Positions 1-11,809 are shown, counted from the stretch's first letter. The stretch is DNA of 64,000 nt from Ephydatia muelleri (GCA_013339895.1 JABACO010000001.1:22402996-22466995); one strand, 5' to 3'. The notes: a model not told the origin generated them from the letters alone. Made by a program: numbers and translations.

Positions 1-189
1 TATCTAATTTAAAACTTGCTTTCATAAGGCACATTTTGGCGTGCCAGTCTTCAATGACAACCATCAGTCCTCCCAATTCGACAATTCTGCTACTCACCTG
101 CGAAGAATGTGAAATTCGAAACAGTGACGAAAAAAGTAATGAGATAGTTACTTATTTTTGTGGATGCCACATGCTGACAACCACGATAC

Positions 190-510
190 GTTACATGTAT
201 ATACATGTACATGTATGGTTTAGTGCATGGATAATTGTCATGCATGACGTTAAATGTCATATTCCATACCTCTTCGTTATAAATACATGTACATGTACAT
301 GTAGCTAATTATAAACCGTTAACCGCTTTGTAGCCAACAACACAATGACTGGAAGGCGCCTTTCTTGCTCGGCGGATACACAGGAGTTGTTTTCAAAGAA
401 AGTTTTCTCACTAAGCGGAAGTGCTTGTATATGTACATGTACATGTCATGTACATGTCATGTACATGTACATGTCATGTACATGTACAGCTGTACATGTA
501 CATGTACGAA
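190..510. repeat. TACATGTA-rich palindromic repeat upstream of gene A1
   Basis: Repeated self-complementary ATGTACATGTAC runs occur at about 190-215, 283-304 and 425-510. The run at 283-304 is conserved upstream of all three A genes (25285-25303 and 59565-59587). The run at 425-510 is expanded only here. Each octamer is a perfect palindrome, so the array could fold or bind a dimeric factor. That is inference. Confidence 0.8.
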
Positions 511-599
511 ACAGGACGCATGCATACGACTTTAAAACGAGCGCAGCAAGTATACACACTATGTAGCTTCCTTCGCCATGTGCATGTTGGCCAGTGTTG

Positions 600-607
600 T
601 ATATAAA
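600..607 (+). promoter_or_regulatory. TATA box of gene A1
   Basis: TATATAAA lies 53-60 bp upstream of the ATG. The same position carries TTTATAAAT in the other two copies, and the surrounding 60 bp are conserved. This supports it as the core promoter. Confidence 0.65.
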
Positions 608-659
608 TGCTCACACTCCAAAGGTATAAGCACTTCAATCCTGTACAACGGGGACAAGT

Positions 660-1561
660 ATGAAGACCATCTTTGCCGTCTGCGTTGGAATAGCGATACT
701 GGGCATAGCAAATGCTCGAGCTGTCGAAGACGAGGTGAGTACATGTTCTCTCTCTAACCTAAGGGTGCATGCGTAAAAAAGGAGGCTAATACAAACAGCA
801 TACAACGGTCTTGAAACGAATGTTATATAATTCGCATGCCTGGCCGGCGATTGCCCTGCTTTTAACATCCCTGCACGCAAATGTCATTTGTTGCGTGCAT
901 TTATAGATGTATTTTAATCCTTCGCCGATTCCAAAAGCCAAGCATAATAAAGTATTAGAGATCATTCTAAGCACTTCTTACGCCCACATTCTATTATGAC
1001 TGTACTGCAAGCATATAGGATTATACATTAAGCGTATAGCGGTGAAGTTGAGTAACTTCTGAGTATCCCGTCTTATCTTGTTACAGGGTGCTGTTGAATC
1101 AAACTATGAGGAGAAAGCAATTCATGTAAGTGATCCTGTTCTGTATTAGTAAACATGGGAGGGCAGTTTACCTGAATACCTCACACTATATAAACGTGCA
1201 GGGACAAGGCGGCTTCACAACAGAAGAAACTGTGGCTCAAGCAATCTGTCACAGTGCCGTTTTGGAAGAAGGATATTCCTCGTTCTGGACCTATGCGGTT
1301 GGACGGCTTTGCCAGTGGCCTACGCACACGGATACTTGCACTTCGATCTGCCAGAGCGCGAACCTTCACGTCCAGGATGCTCAAACCGTTCATGGCAAAT
1401 GGGAGTGTATAACTGGAATACACGTTTACTCTGGCCGGAAAGCAACATTTACTAATGGCGACACCAAAACAGCGACATTAGGCTTGAAGACGTATCAGGA
1501 TAATTGCGATCAACCCACCTGTGGTCCGAATTTCTGCTGCTGCGCAGTTATAAATTTCTAG
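660..1561 (+). CDS. Gene A1: secreted Cys-rich protein, three exons, 157 aa
   Basis: The family is not recognised. Exons are 660-734, 1087-1125 and 1202-1561, joined by GT/AG introns that are both phase 0. Exon 1 encodes a classic signal peptide (MKTIFAVCVGIAILGIANA) and a short acidic stretch. Exon 2 encodes 13 residues. Exon 3 encodes the 119-residue mature core with ten cysteines, a TDTCTSIC motif, and a Cys-rich end (CGPNFCCCAVINF) before TAG. No membrane helix follows the signal, so secretion is inferred. The start is set by the signal peptide, the TATA box 53 bp upstream, and its conservation in the two paralogues at 25626 and 59238. All splice sites and the frame are intact. Intron 1 is longer than in the paralogues (352 against 159 bp). 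It could be a toxin-like, antimicrobial or matrix protein, but nothing in the sequence decides. Confidence 0.8.
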
Positions 1562-3384
1562 TATAACTTGTGCGGTAACAATGAGGCTACCGCTATGAAC
1601 ACAATAGCTGCTAGATTAGTACGTTGTAGATTGCTATTATGCGTGCCTCCAGTTGTTTAATTTGCTGTATTAATTAAATGATTGTTAATTATGCATGGAA
1701 TCTGCTACGTACATGCTGCATATCATATATGTATCAGAGTTAATTGTCGCTCACAACGCAGTTATTGATTTCACGACGGCATTTTGCTTCTATCAACGCA
1801 TGATTTACACAGCCATACCAATTCAACGCATATAACTTTGTAAATACATTGTGAAATGACGAATAATTGATTTAAACTGTTTTTTTGTGTGCTATGGAAA
1901 GATACTCACACTTAGTCACGTTCTCAGACTGCCTACTCTGTGAACGTCACTAACTCCACTGATCCACTGATCGACTACATGTAGTGAAAGACGCCATTTC
2001 ATTTGATTTAGTGCCATCGTATTAACACTAATTTCTTTGTTTGTGCATGGCCTTTCGGTTGGGATCTAGTCTACAGCTGTACCTTTTTGGGTTTGCCAAG
2101 CAAATTCCGTGTCTCAGAAAAAAAAAATTCCAAAACCTTTACTGACTAAATACTGGACAATGTGGAGGAAACAAGAAGACCAGACGAGACTGGTTGACAA
2201 AGTTGCCCACTTCAAAAATAAAAGTTTATGCGGAGAGAGAGTGTTATAATAGCACTTATATAGATTTGAACACGTACGTACCTAGTAAGCACATAGGTAT
2301 TTAGAGATAGATGGATTCGGATGTTACGTTAACACAGTACATGTATGTTCTATACCATATAACCAATAGTAACTGATTGAACTGATGAGAAGACAATGCT
2401 TGAACTGTGTGGTGCCTTTCCATTTAATAGAAACACGTTGGTTCATAAAAATAACTATAAGTGTGCAGACGTACCCAGACTCATTTTTGTCCGCTTCTTC
2501 CTTGGTTTCGGATATGAACTAATATTAGATACTTTAAGGACAGTTAGAAGGAATTCCATTTGTTCCATCCAGTACAGCTTCGATACGAATCCACCTACTA
2601 TCTTCTGTCAGTGTTCTAAAAAGGATATTGTGCACTAGGCATTATTTAGAATATCATTGTTTCAAGTCCCGCTATACCGTACTGCTAAGACGTAATGGCG
2701 AAGATTACTATTTGGTGGGACCAAAATAATTAATTTTAACTAACTGGTGATTTGCAATTGGCGGAATTTCGATTTATTGTTGGCGAAAATATCATAAAAC
2801 ACATTTTAAGCCCAACCCCTTAACAATATTCAAAGCAACATTCAGTTGCCATTTCAAAAATTTATAATGTTCTGGATATGCGCAACTATGAGCTGTCATC
2901 ATAGTACCGTTTGTTACAACAGTGAATTTACATTACACCAACATATAAATTCTTCAGTTTTTGTTTTGTTTTTTTCCTCCTGGGAAGCAAATCTAGATCT
3001 GTCAACAATGTTGAATCCCTCTTCCCATATCCCTTGCACGCATGCCATACTCGCGTGTACTGAAATTTGAACGTTCACAACTCGACTCGAGTGGAGGCTC
3101 GAGCTTGCGCTAATATATTTATCTATGGCTAGATCAATTACTTCAAGAGTTATTATGCTGGTAGGGCCTGGGCCCTACCGTAGCTACGCCACTGAAGCAA
3201 CCCTGCTGTTTCAGAAGATCCGTTACATGTATACGTGAGAGACACTGCTGGAGATATGAATGTACATGTATGTAGGGAGATGCACAGGATTTATATTGCC
3301 TAGTTCAGGCTCAATTTGAACAGTTTTAGCACAACTATGAATTGGTATTTATTCTTCGTATATTTCTCCGGTGTCACAGCATAT

Positions 3385-3490
3385 TTTATCCTCCCGAATA
3401 TTTTATCCGGGGGGGGGATAAAATGTGCGAGTATTTTTTATCCGGTCGGATAGTATATTTTAACCTACCCTAGGATACTTTATCCGCCAT
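3385..3490. repeat. TTTTATCC-rich direct and inverted repeat
   Basis: The motif TTTTATCC recurs about four times here, once facing its own inverse across a run of eight or nine G (about 3410-3422). It lies just upstream of the integrase-derived gene and could be its promoter region or a relic terminal repeat. No TATA box is evident. Confidence 0.4.
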
Positions 3491-3519
3491 AGCACGTGTT
3501 GTTTGTTCGGCTTGAAATA

Positions 3520-6500
3520 ATGTCTTCGCATATCGACGAGAAACGGTATAGCGTCTTGGTTGACTATCTCACTTCTTGTAAAGCGGAGGGTGACCTTCGG
3601 GATTCACGTGTGTATCCTGTTGGAGCTTCAGCAAACGAGAAACGGAGAATACGCCAGCAAGCTGCTATGTTTGTGCTGAAAGAACGATTGCTGTATTACC
3701 GAGCAACAGATGCAGTGAATGAGATGTAACGCATACACCGGAAATAGGTAAATGAGAAGAACATTTACATGCATACAAGTGACTTCTTATATAACATAAA
3801 AGAATGTTCTAGAGCAGATCAGCACGTGATGTCGTTACAGAGATATGTCTCAAACGGGCGATTGCAAACGTAAAGGAGAGAACCAAGATCATTCGTGCCT
3901 GCCATGATGGTGTTGATGGTTGCCACTACGGCAGGGACAAAACGCGAGCTAAGGTAAGTGACTGAGTGACTGAATGTCGCAAAATAACGTAAGGAGTCCT
4001 CTCCGGTGATCTAGCTCTTGTTTAATTTCTGTAAGCGTATCGAGTGGTGCAAAAAATGGTCTTGTACAAGCATGCACTTGATTGCCCCAAATAAAATTGC
4101 ATTGACATGCAACAGAGTACTTGTATAGAATGCCTTACAAATGGAGGACGTACTTGTGAAAAAGACCAAACATTTAGTGCATCGAACATGCATGTCTGGT
4201 AGTCTTTTTGTCTATTACCCCACCTTTTAACACATATGTTGCATGTAATGTATTTATGGTGTTACATTGCCATATACAGGATGCACCAGATGTATCATAA
4301 ATAGGCATGACCTTAAATTACTTTTTAAATGTATAGTTCATTTACTATTGTGTATCTGATGTTGTTGCAGATCGGACAAACATACTGGTGGAAAGGACTT
4401 AACAGAGATGTAGACCAGTACTGCAGACGTATAATATATGTCAGCGGGTCAATGCAAAACTTGAAGGGAAGAAAGCTGAACTTCACCCCATTCCAGTTCC
4501 AAGCAAAGTATGGAGTCAAATAGGCATTGATCTGATAGGTATGTATATTTAACACGTTAACAGAACAGAAAATTCTCTAAGTGAACTTTGCTGGTGTATG
4601 GGATTCCTAGGCAATGATTATGTCAAAGGCAAGGAAACAAGGGTCTTATCAGTAATATGAGATAATGTAATAATCCTATTTTTAGCACGTTTGTAGGATA
4701 TGTTGCATGTGTGCAACATATAATATAAGATTGTTGTATTACTGATTAGACCAATGTTTCCTTGTTTTTTTACACCATCATTGCCTATGAATCCTATACA
4801 CCACCAACGCTCTCTAGAGAACGTTTTTATTTCCAATCATTCTCATATTTGTAGGTCCATTACCTGAAAGGTGTAGGAAAAATAAATATATTGTGACAGT
4901 AACAGATTACTTCTCAAAGTGGCCTGAAGGTGCTCCACTTAAAGATAAGACAGCAGTTGGTGTTGCTGATTTTTTATTTACAGTGTTTTGTCGTCATGGC
5001 TGGCCTGACATTATCATATCAGATCAGGGAAGGGAATTTGTAAATCAACTTTCAAGGTAATTTTCAACCGTTTCATGCATTTAAACCATTATTGTTTATT
5101 ATCCTTTTCAGCTGTTTTTTTAAGCTGACAGGGATTGAGCACAGGATTAGCAGACCCTATCACCCTCAAACTAATGGTTTGGATGAGCTCACTAATCAAA
5201 TACTGACAAGGGCTTTGATCAAATTTTCAGAGGCTAAAGAAAACTGAGATTTAAATATAGATGCAGCCTTGTATGCTTATTGCATAGCAAAGCAGGATTC
5301 TTCACAGTTTAGCCCCTTCTTCATTATGTACAATCGTAACCCTCATATGGCAATCGATCATGAATTCAGCTGCAAGGCAACCACTAATGTCACGGGCGAG
5401 AACACATGTACATATGATATGGAAGAAACTTATGGTAATCTAGTAGCAATCCGGGAGAAATACCATCAGAAGGTCCTTAAAAACATTGAACGAGCTCAGC
5501 AACGACAAAAGGCACAATACAATGCAAAACGTGGCACTCTCCATGTATGGGTAATAATGGTATTTTGCGTGTATATATTTAAACGTTTTGAAATCCTACT
5601 TAGAGTTTTAGCTCTGGTACGATGGTTATGTTGAAGAACATGCGAAACTCACATCGAATGGGAGGAAAACTGGACAAAAAGTGGCTAGGTCCTTACGAAG
5701 TTGTTGAAAGCTTAAGCAAAGGACGTTACAGATTGAAATCATCAGGTGGTTCCATTTTGAAAAAAGCTTATAACAGTTTTCTTCTTAAGGAATATCTTCA
5801 ACCATTTGACATAAGGTATATGTAGCTCATTTAGATTACTTTTTCCGTGTACTGATTACTTGCCTTTAAGCATGCTGTATGGAATAGTAATGATTTTCAC
5901 CTATCCCCCCAAATTTAGGATGGAGCACAGGAAATCAGTCAGTCAATGTGTATTGGAATTAAATGTTGTATTGCAGATGCAACACACATGAAGGTTAATA
6001 CATTGTTCTTTCCAGATAATGATGATGATAATGAAGACATTGGTGATGGTGATGATTGGTATTGTGATGATGACGTGAAGATAATGGTGATATTGATGAT
6101 GGTTCCTCATGCGGTCAAGTTGAACTTATGCAAAAAGGTAATGCAGATGATGAAGAGCCATTTCATAATGATATAGGGCAGAGTGGTGATAGGCACTGTC
6201 AAGAAGCATTGCAATACAATGAACATTTACTTCATGAGCAGTTATGCTCACCACAACTTTTGCGCTTACTGCGATCAGGGGCAGATAGATTGTGCTATAG
6301 AGCAGAGGAAGATGAAGAGTTTGATGTAAGTGAAGGAATGTATTTTGGTACATAAATAACTTTAATACCATTAATCTTAAATATCTCATCAACAGTGGGA
6401 ATCACTTGGATTACATAATGATAAATATGCACTCAGCAAAGACACAACAGTTTCGGTTTGGATTGATTTCAGAAAATTTTATGGAGAAGAATCACTGAGA

Positions 6501-6710
6501 GAGGTGTGCAATGGAGATTTTTTCATTGTTAATGAAAAACATCAAACTGAGTTTGACAAGTTCAAAAAAAGTTTTTCTCCATCGATTTATGTCCAACTGG
6601 TCCACGTACAGTGATTACAGCCAATGCCATTATGAACATTTGGATGAAATTCTGCAATCTATCACTGAAGTCAATGCATGTCCTTGGTGGAATCTACTAT
6701 TTAATATCTC
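3520..6710 (+). pseudogene. Ty3/Gypsy integrase-derived gene with introns, damaged
   Basis: Probable exons are 3520-3747, 3813-3953, 4371-4538, 4855-5056, 5112-5544, 5612-5815, about 5919-5990, 6016-6325 and 6396-6503 or beyond. Order: N-terminal segment, HHCC zinc-binding region (about 3910-4440), integrase core with VTDYFSKWPEG, ISDQGREF and HPQTNGLDE, then a C-terminal segment with WLGPYEVV, and an acidic tail. The catalytic residues D, D and E are all present with the usual 35-residue D-E spacing. Intron 4539-4854 joins exactly in frame, as does 5057-5111. Damage: an in-frame TAA at 3727, a frameshift near 4430-4445 that disrupts the second Cys pair, a TGA in place of Trp near 5247, and phase mismatches near 5545-5612 and 6075. 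Introns inside a retroelement integrase suggest a domesticated host gene of the GIN1/KRBA2 kind that has since decayed. Sequencing errors could mimic some lesions. The C-terminal extension (6016-6710) is not recognised. Confidence 0.75.
4560..4838. mobile_element. Foldback element family 2 (diverged copy) inside an intron
   Basis: The stretch is a hairpin-like inverted repeat. Its left half (GCAAGGAAACAAGG) is mirrored on the right (CCTTGTTTTTTTACACC), and both ends match the family at 33889-34184, 38538-38818 and 56766-57044. It fills nearly all of intron 4539-4854 of the integrase-derived gene and leaves the splice sites intact. Confidence 0.7.
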
Positions 6711-7307
6711 CATCTGAAATGGATTATTTTTGTCAGTGGATATACAATACCAGAGACCGATGTTATTCAATATTAGGATAATGTAATTTTTACAGTGAAT
6801 CTCAGTTTTTGCATATACATGCTGTGCAGGAGCTGACCAAAGCATACTAACACTGAATGAACATACTGTGTGCTGGGTTAGGGATGGTTTGCATTCTGCT
6901 TGGAGTGGAGTATGGGGCAAGGATGTCGAAGCCAATCCTACATAGGACTGTAGCTACCGCTGGTCCTGATATCAGTTTTTAACGCACGCACGATCAATAC
7001 ACGATGACGTAGTATCGTGTCATGAGAAAACACACTAGATGTATATTCTGTGCTCGCCTAAATAGAGATCTAACGCCAGATGAAGTCTGTGTTGGACGGC
7101 GGGTGTAGTGGTATATAGGATGTTCAATACAATCGATCGCATGGCATAATTTGAGATATACTATTTCGATCTCGTGCATGCATTCACATGGTTCTGCAGT
7201 ATGCCTGACAAAGTTACTCATTGCAAGACACTGTAAGTATTAACACTGCAGAATGAATGAAGTGGCCATATGTGTGCCTAAGTACGGCCGTTCCGTTTCT
7301 AATACTT
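6711..7307. other. No gene seen
   Basis: Short ORFs only, with stops in every frame and no splice-linked coding pattern. It lies between the tail of the integrase-derived gene and a foldback element. Confidence 0.5.
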
Positions 7308-7515
7308 CATTGATGAGTCATGGTGCACAATTGACTATCAGTGTATGAGTGAGGTCCTTGAAGAGGCGCATATAGCACTAGCAGAGAAGAAAAACATCAT
7401 CAGCTATCATCTGGGGTTTACCAATAGATTATGTACTTCACAAAATGTATAGTGCTATATGCACCTCCTCTTAATTGACTTTACGTAGCCAATTGTGCAC
7501 CATGACTCATCAATG
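7308..7515. mobile_element. Foldback element (MITE-like) with 26-bp perfect terminal inverted repeats
   Basis: 7308-7333 is the exact reverse complement of 7490-7515 (left arm begins CATTGATGAGTCATGG). An inner pair (GCATATAGCACTA against TAGTGCTATATGC) extends the hairpin. The interior has no coding capacity. No clear target-site duplication is visible. Confidence 0.8.
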
Positions 7516-7659
7516 TAAAGCACTTAAAAGCTATACGGCTCTTGTCAATAGGAATGCCTGGTTCAGGTTCAATGTTTACTTGTGATACGTACATATCATT
7601 ATTCTGATCAGTTTTATACATAATATATACAGTTCAGGACAATGGATCAATACATACTT

Positions 7660-7825
7660 ATAACAGTACAGTACATGCCTGAGTAATGGGCTAAATATAG
7701 GCCTATTTCAATTTTCCAGTCAAATTTCTGTCGCTCTTGTTTCCGTGCTTTTTACACCACCATTGGTCAATCCTACATGTATATACCAGCAACTTTCTCG
7801 TTAGAGAATGTTTTTATTTACTTGT
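7660..7825. mobile_element. Foldback element family 2, right half only
   Basis: Matches the right half of the copy at 33889-34184, including CTTGTTTCCGTGCTTTTTAC and the terminal TTTTTATTTACTTGT. The left half is missing. Confidence 0.75.
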
Positions 7826-9599
7826 ATGCTATTAGAAGCAACCATACTGTTTCAGAAGATCTATTACGTGAATTACACTGCTGGTAATTGGAAGGTGCAC
7901 CAGACTTGGATTGTCTGTTTCAGGCTCCATCTGAACAGTTTTAGCACAACTACATGAATGAATTGGTATTTAATCCTTCGTACATGTATTTCTACGGTAA
8001 GAACAAGAAACAGTGTAAAGAAGCTTCTCTCCGCAATGTCCGCATTGCAACACGGGCACAGAGACGCCGCTGTTATTATCGTCTAAATACCGCAATCCAC
8101 AAGATATGGCCACAGAAGTGAGTACCTAGTGGTTCTGAGTAAAAAAAAAGACGGTTTCCCGCCAGTAGAAGTCACATGATAAATCACATGAAAAGGCACC
8201 TAGCGTACGTGCACTCATTGTCTCTCCAACCTCCTCTGACTGTTAATTGTGAAGAACACAGGCGCGTTTTCCTGGTTTTTATACGGGGAGTGAAGGGCCG
8301 TTGGGGTAAATATATTCCTTCTTCTAAATAATAAGTTTAAAAGTTAAAAGCAGTGAGAGATTTTGGTTGCAGTGCAAGCAGTGGCTGAGAAAAATGTCCT
8401 TATACAATGCACTGTATGAGATCATAATTACGGATGATATGCACTATAAAACGATATAACACTACTAGAATCCGGGAAGTCGAACAAGGGTTCTTTTTCA
8501 CCATTAGTTCTCTCAACTTCGGAGGCATTAGTGCTCGTGCCACTATCATGTACATGTACAAACGTCTGGCCTATCTGCTTTCCATTAGACAGATACTACT
8601 GTTATTGCATGGATATGATGTAGTACACACACAACATTCGAATAGTAGGCATAAGCAATACTTACATGAATAGCTAACTAGATGGGATCGTTTCCGCGAT
8701 AAGGACCTATACATGTAAAGCATGTTTTATCAAGATTTCTTTTTTTTTTGTGTGTGTGTTTCTAGAAGTCTGGAATATCCTTTACAAATCGCTTCTTACG
8801 CACTAAATACATTCATTTGCATCGTTATGAGTGCCCGTACTAGGCATGTGCAATAAAAACTAGTAGTGACAACGATGTGCCAAGCAAGAAATAGTAAAGT
8901 GTCTATTTAGAGTAGGCTATACAAAAACCATGGAAACACATTAACGCTCTTTGGTGTGAGTATGTATGTAAACCAATTACTATGAGATGAGTATAATGAA
9001 TGGAAGTTCTTTCTCGTGGCCTTCTTCGAATAGACCATTTAATGCATGCAGTGCCGGTTTAACGGTTGCATACAGTAATTTATATGTCTTTTGCATACTG
9101 ATTTATGTACTCCCCTTTCGTAGCCATAACTCTCCCTCTTGGATTCAACATACTCTGTACACGTGTAGAATGCATGCAATATATACAGATCAAGGTTTGC
9201 CTGCATTTTATGCAGTACTCTATTTCATTTCTCACTTATGTGAAATTCAGTTACATGTGTACTTGGTGGAAGAAATGGTAACTGTCGTGTATAGTGTTTA
9301 GTTTTGGCTATACGACCGTCTTTGTACAACAGACATTTTCCTTTTTGTTTTTGTACATGTAGTAGCCTCATTAAAAGGTTACTTTACTGCTTTATCCCGC
9401 GTTCCATGTGCACCACACATTGGGAAAAATGAAGGATGTGGTTGTTACTTAGTACAGCACGTTTTATGTTATATTGCACGATTGCCCGTAAACATGCATA
9501 TTAAATAATTTATTAATGCCTGATGTGCATGCACGGTACGCGGTAATCACATATAAATCATAATAATTAAAGACCAATTAAACAGTTGTGTGACTTCAA

Positions 9600-10226
9600 C
9601 TACTGTTGTTGAATACATAATTTGCTGATTTCGACTCTGTTGTCACCGAGATTACCGGATATCCAATCCAAACATAGTCTGGTTGCGAGTTTGGCGTAAA
9701 GCCAGTTATGAATTTTCATCATTACTTCCGCTGTACTGCAATAGTCTGATAAATTGTCACATAAAATTGATTGACCAAGTGACGACAGCTGAAAATGTTC
9801 ACAACGCGTTAACCAACGCATACTTTTGATGTCATGTAACTTACCCATGAGCACGAGCTATTGATAACAGCATCTTTGACAGCAATCAAAGCATCGTAGT
9901 CCAACTGGGAAAGGGTATTTCTTGACCACGTATAGTTTCTCAAAAGGCAAACTGCGAAAAGTACGCTAGAAGTCTCATTGGTAAGAATGTTCACCATAAG
10001 TGGCTGTGAGTATAAAGAACAGTATGAATCATTGGCTTAAATAAATGTACTCTTTAATCATACCCACCCTCGATCCGTTAGCGACGTTTCCAAGGAGAGC
10101 AACACCTTCCCTGATATCTGCAAGTCTTCTGTTGCGTGCAGAGACTTCTCGCTTATTAGTAGAAGCAGATGCTACTGTGTCAATGGAGAGCAAAACCATC
10201 ATACCAACTACTGCGAAGAAAAGCAT
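9600..10226 (-). CDS. Gene B1: secreted six-Cys glycoprotein, three exons, 168 aa
   Basis: The family is not recognised. On the minus strand the exons are 10226-10068, 10003-9845 and 9788-9600, joined by short phase-0 introns (64 and 56 bp). Exon 1 starts with a hydrophobic signal peptide (MLFFAVVGMMVLLSIDTVAS) followed by STNKREVS, whose KR could be a processing site. Exon 2 carries NETSS, RNYTW and NSSCSW. Exon 3 carries ILCDNLSDYC, HNWLYAKLATRLCLDW and KLCIQQQ. The mature chain has six Cys and five or six N-x-S/T sites and reads as mostly helical, with no second membrane segment. A TATA box lies 58-64 bp upstream. The start is the ATG at the signal peptide. A GTG-initiated extension upstream would place charged residues before the signal and is rejected. 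Copies are at 47169 and 63507. Confidence 0.8.
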
Positions 10227-10283
10227 TCTCCTGAATTGCTTGTCAATTTCACCACGAAATAACACAATAACTTGGTTCGTAGC

Positions 10284-10290
10284 TTATATA
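10284..10290 (-). promoter_or_regulatory. TATA box of gene B1
   Basis: On the minus strand this reads TATATAA, 58-64 bp upstream of the B1 ATG. The same element sits at 47105-47111 before B2. Confidence 0.6.
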
Positions 10291-10800
10291 CACTGTATTG
10301 GGCTTGCCTCATGAAACTTATTCATTATAAATGAATGAGTATTGAAGATGCTAAAGCTCATTCATGACCGAAAAAGTATCTTGAACATCCCCTGGGTTGT
10401 ACTTGAGGTGGTTTCAATATTACATTTCCGAAATAGTTGTAACATATTATAATTTCCCAATTCCTTTCGCTTCGGCGAAGATGTTGGGACCAGGCATAAT
10501 CAGCTACGCGACTGTTTTAACGATCGTTGTAGAAGGGCTGGTGTCTGATCAGGTCAGTACTTGGTGATATTTGGCCGCTGCTTTTGTTTTCACCGATATA
10601 GTTTATAAATTTATCACCAGTTCTCACTAATTAAATAATTGATACTGAATTTCAATGAAGTATATATGCACATGTACATACATGCTGTGCACATACATGC
10701 TGTAGCTTTAGCGAATGTCATAGAGACTTCTTCTGACACATGGAGATCATGCATGTGATGCATGTGTGCATATCCCTGATTCCTGTCATATGCACCATGC

Positions 10801-10885
10801 AGAGCAATGTGTGTGTGTGTGCTTGTGTGTGTAATTAAATGTCTAACTATTATTATAATTATATAATTATATATATTATGTATAT
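10801..10885. repeat. TG and AT microsatellites in block Z1
   Basis: TGTGTG runs (10807-10832) are followed by TATAATTATATAAT-type repeats. The equivalent place in block Z2 (46555-46612) has a longer CA run, so the tract is length-variable between copies. Confidence 0.75.
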
Positions 10886-11000
10886 GTATGTGCATTGCTG
10901 TGAATAACCTCATAAAGCAACCGATATGAAGTTCTGTTCATGTGCATATAAGCTTTTGTGCAATGCATTGTAGTATTCTTGGTTGGTATATGAATTGTAA

Positions 11001-11252
11001 TTAGAATGAGGCCAGTTTCTGATTTCCAAGGGAACCAAAGTTTTCTAACCACCTATAAGACATTTGGGGGTTGTTGTAAGAAACCAGGAGAGCGACTACC
11101 TGACTTTTGCCTTGGCCAGTGTCTTTAAAAGGCATGTTCCCCATGGTCACTCCTATACTTCTGTGAATTAAATGTTCTATCCTGTCAAACGTAGACACAG
11201 CAGGACTGCCATACCAGCTCATAGCTGGACACAGCATTGCCAGGTACATCAA
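11001..11252 (-). pseudogene. Exon-like ORF shared with 29371-29247 and 46195-46420; gene unknown
   Basis: The minus-strand ORF contains PAMSWYGSPAVSTFDRIEHL, then GVTMGNMP, and ends WLENFGSLGNQKLASF. Its core matches the exon at 29371-29247, which has a clear acceptor and donor. Here the donor region is read through without a stop. The third copy, at 46195-46420, is broken. I do not recognise the protein. It may be the last part of an old gene carried along by duplication. Confidence 0.4.
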
Positions 11253-11809
11253 TATTACTATACACTATAACCACGTAAGCACATTTCAGTTTACATCTGC
11301 ATCAAAATGTGAATACTGACACATTTGCACACTGGCCAGCTTTCATAAGTGTGGCAATGTAAAAATTTTAAAAATGGCATTCATTTCTATATCACAAATC
11401 AACATAATCAAATTATCAAACTTTATGCTTTGCTACAAATTGGGCTTCACGTTGTTGATGTGTCTACATGACTTCAATTCATTTCCATATCCAGAGTAAA
11501 ATGCACTACATATTCTGCTCACAAAATTTATAATGCTTGGTCCACCAATCAAATTCTCTAATCACCATTATTTCTCCACCAGAGTTGTATTTCTAAACAA
11601 CACGCAATCGATTATTATAATACTATATGACGAATCGGAATGGGTCCAAAACGCTCAACCATCAACACGAAATGACGTACCGAAGGTTAGTGTGTAGAGT
11701 TATCAAGGTGTACAACAGCGATGACAAATGTAAATGTGGCCCAATGGCAACTCATACGTCTTGCAGGATGATTACACTACATATTCCAAAGCGCTACTCA
11801 TTGTGTGGA

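Larger units (their letters stand above)
283..2965 (+). repeat. Segmental duplication block X, copy 1 (carries gene A1)
   Basis: This stretch matches 25279-27765 in the same orientation and 59587-57045 in reverse. The shared part begins at a run of TACATGTAC, covers gene A with its promoter and introns, and continues through about 1.4 kb of 3' flank. I see no further gene in 1562-2965. That flank is AT-rich and contains indels against the other copies, such as extra sequence in intron 1 at about 760-1000. Borders are by eye. Confidence 0.8.
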
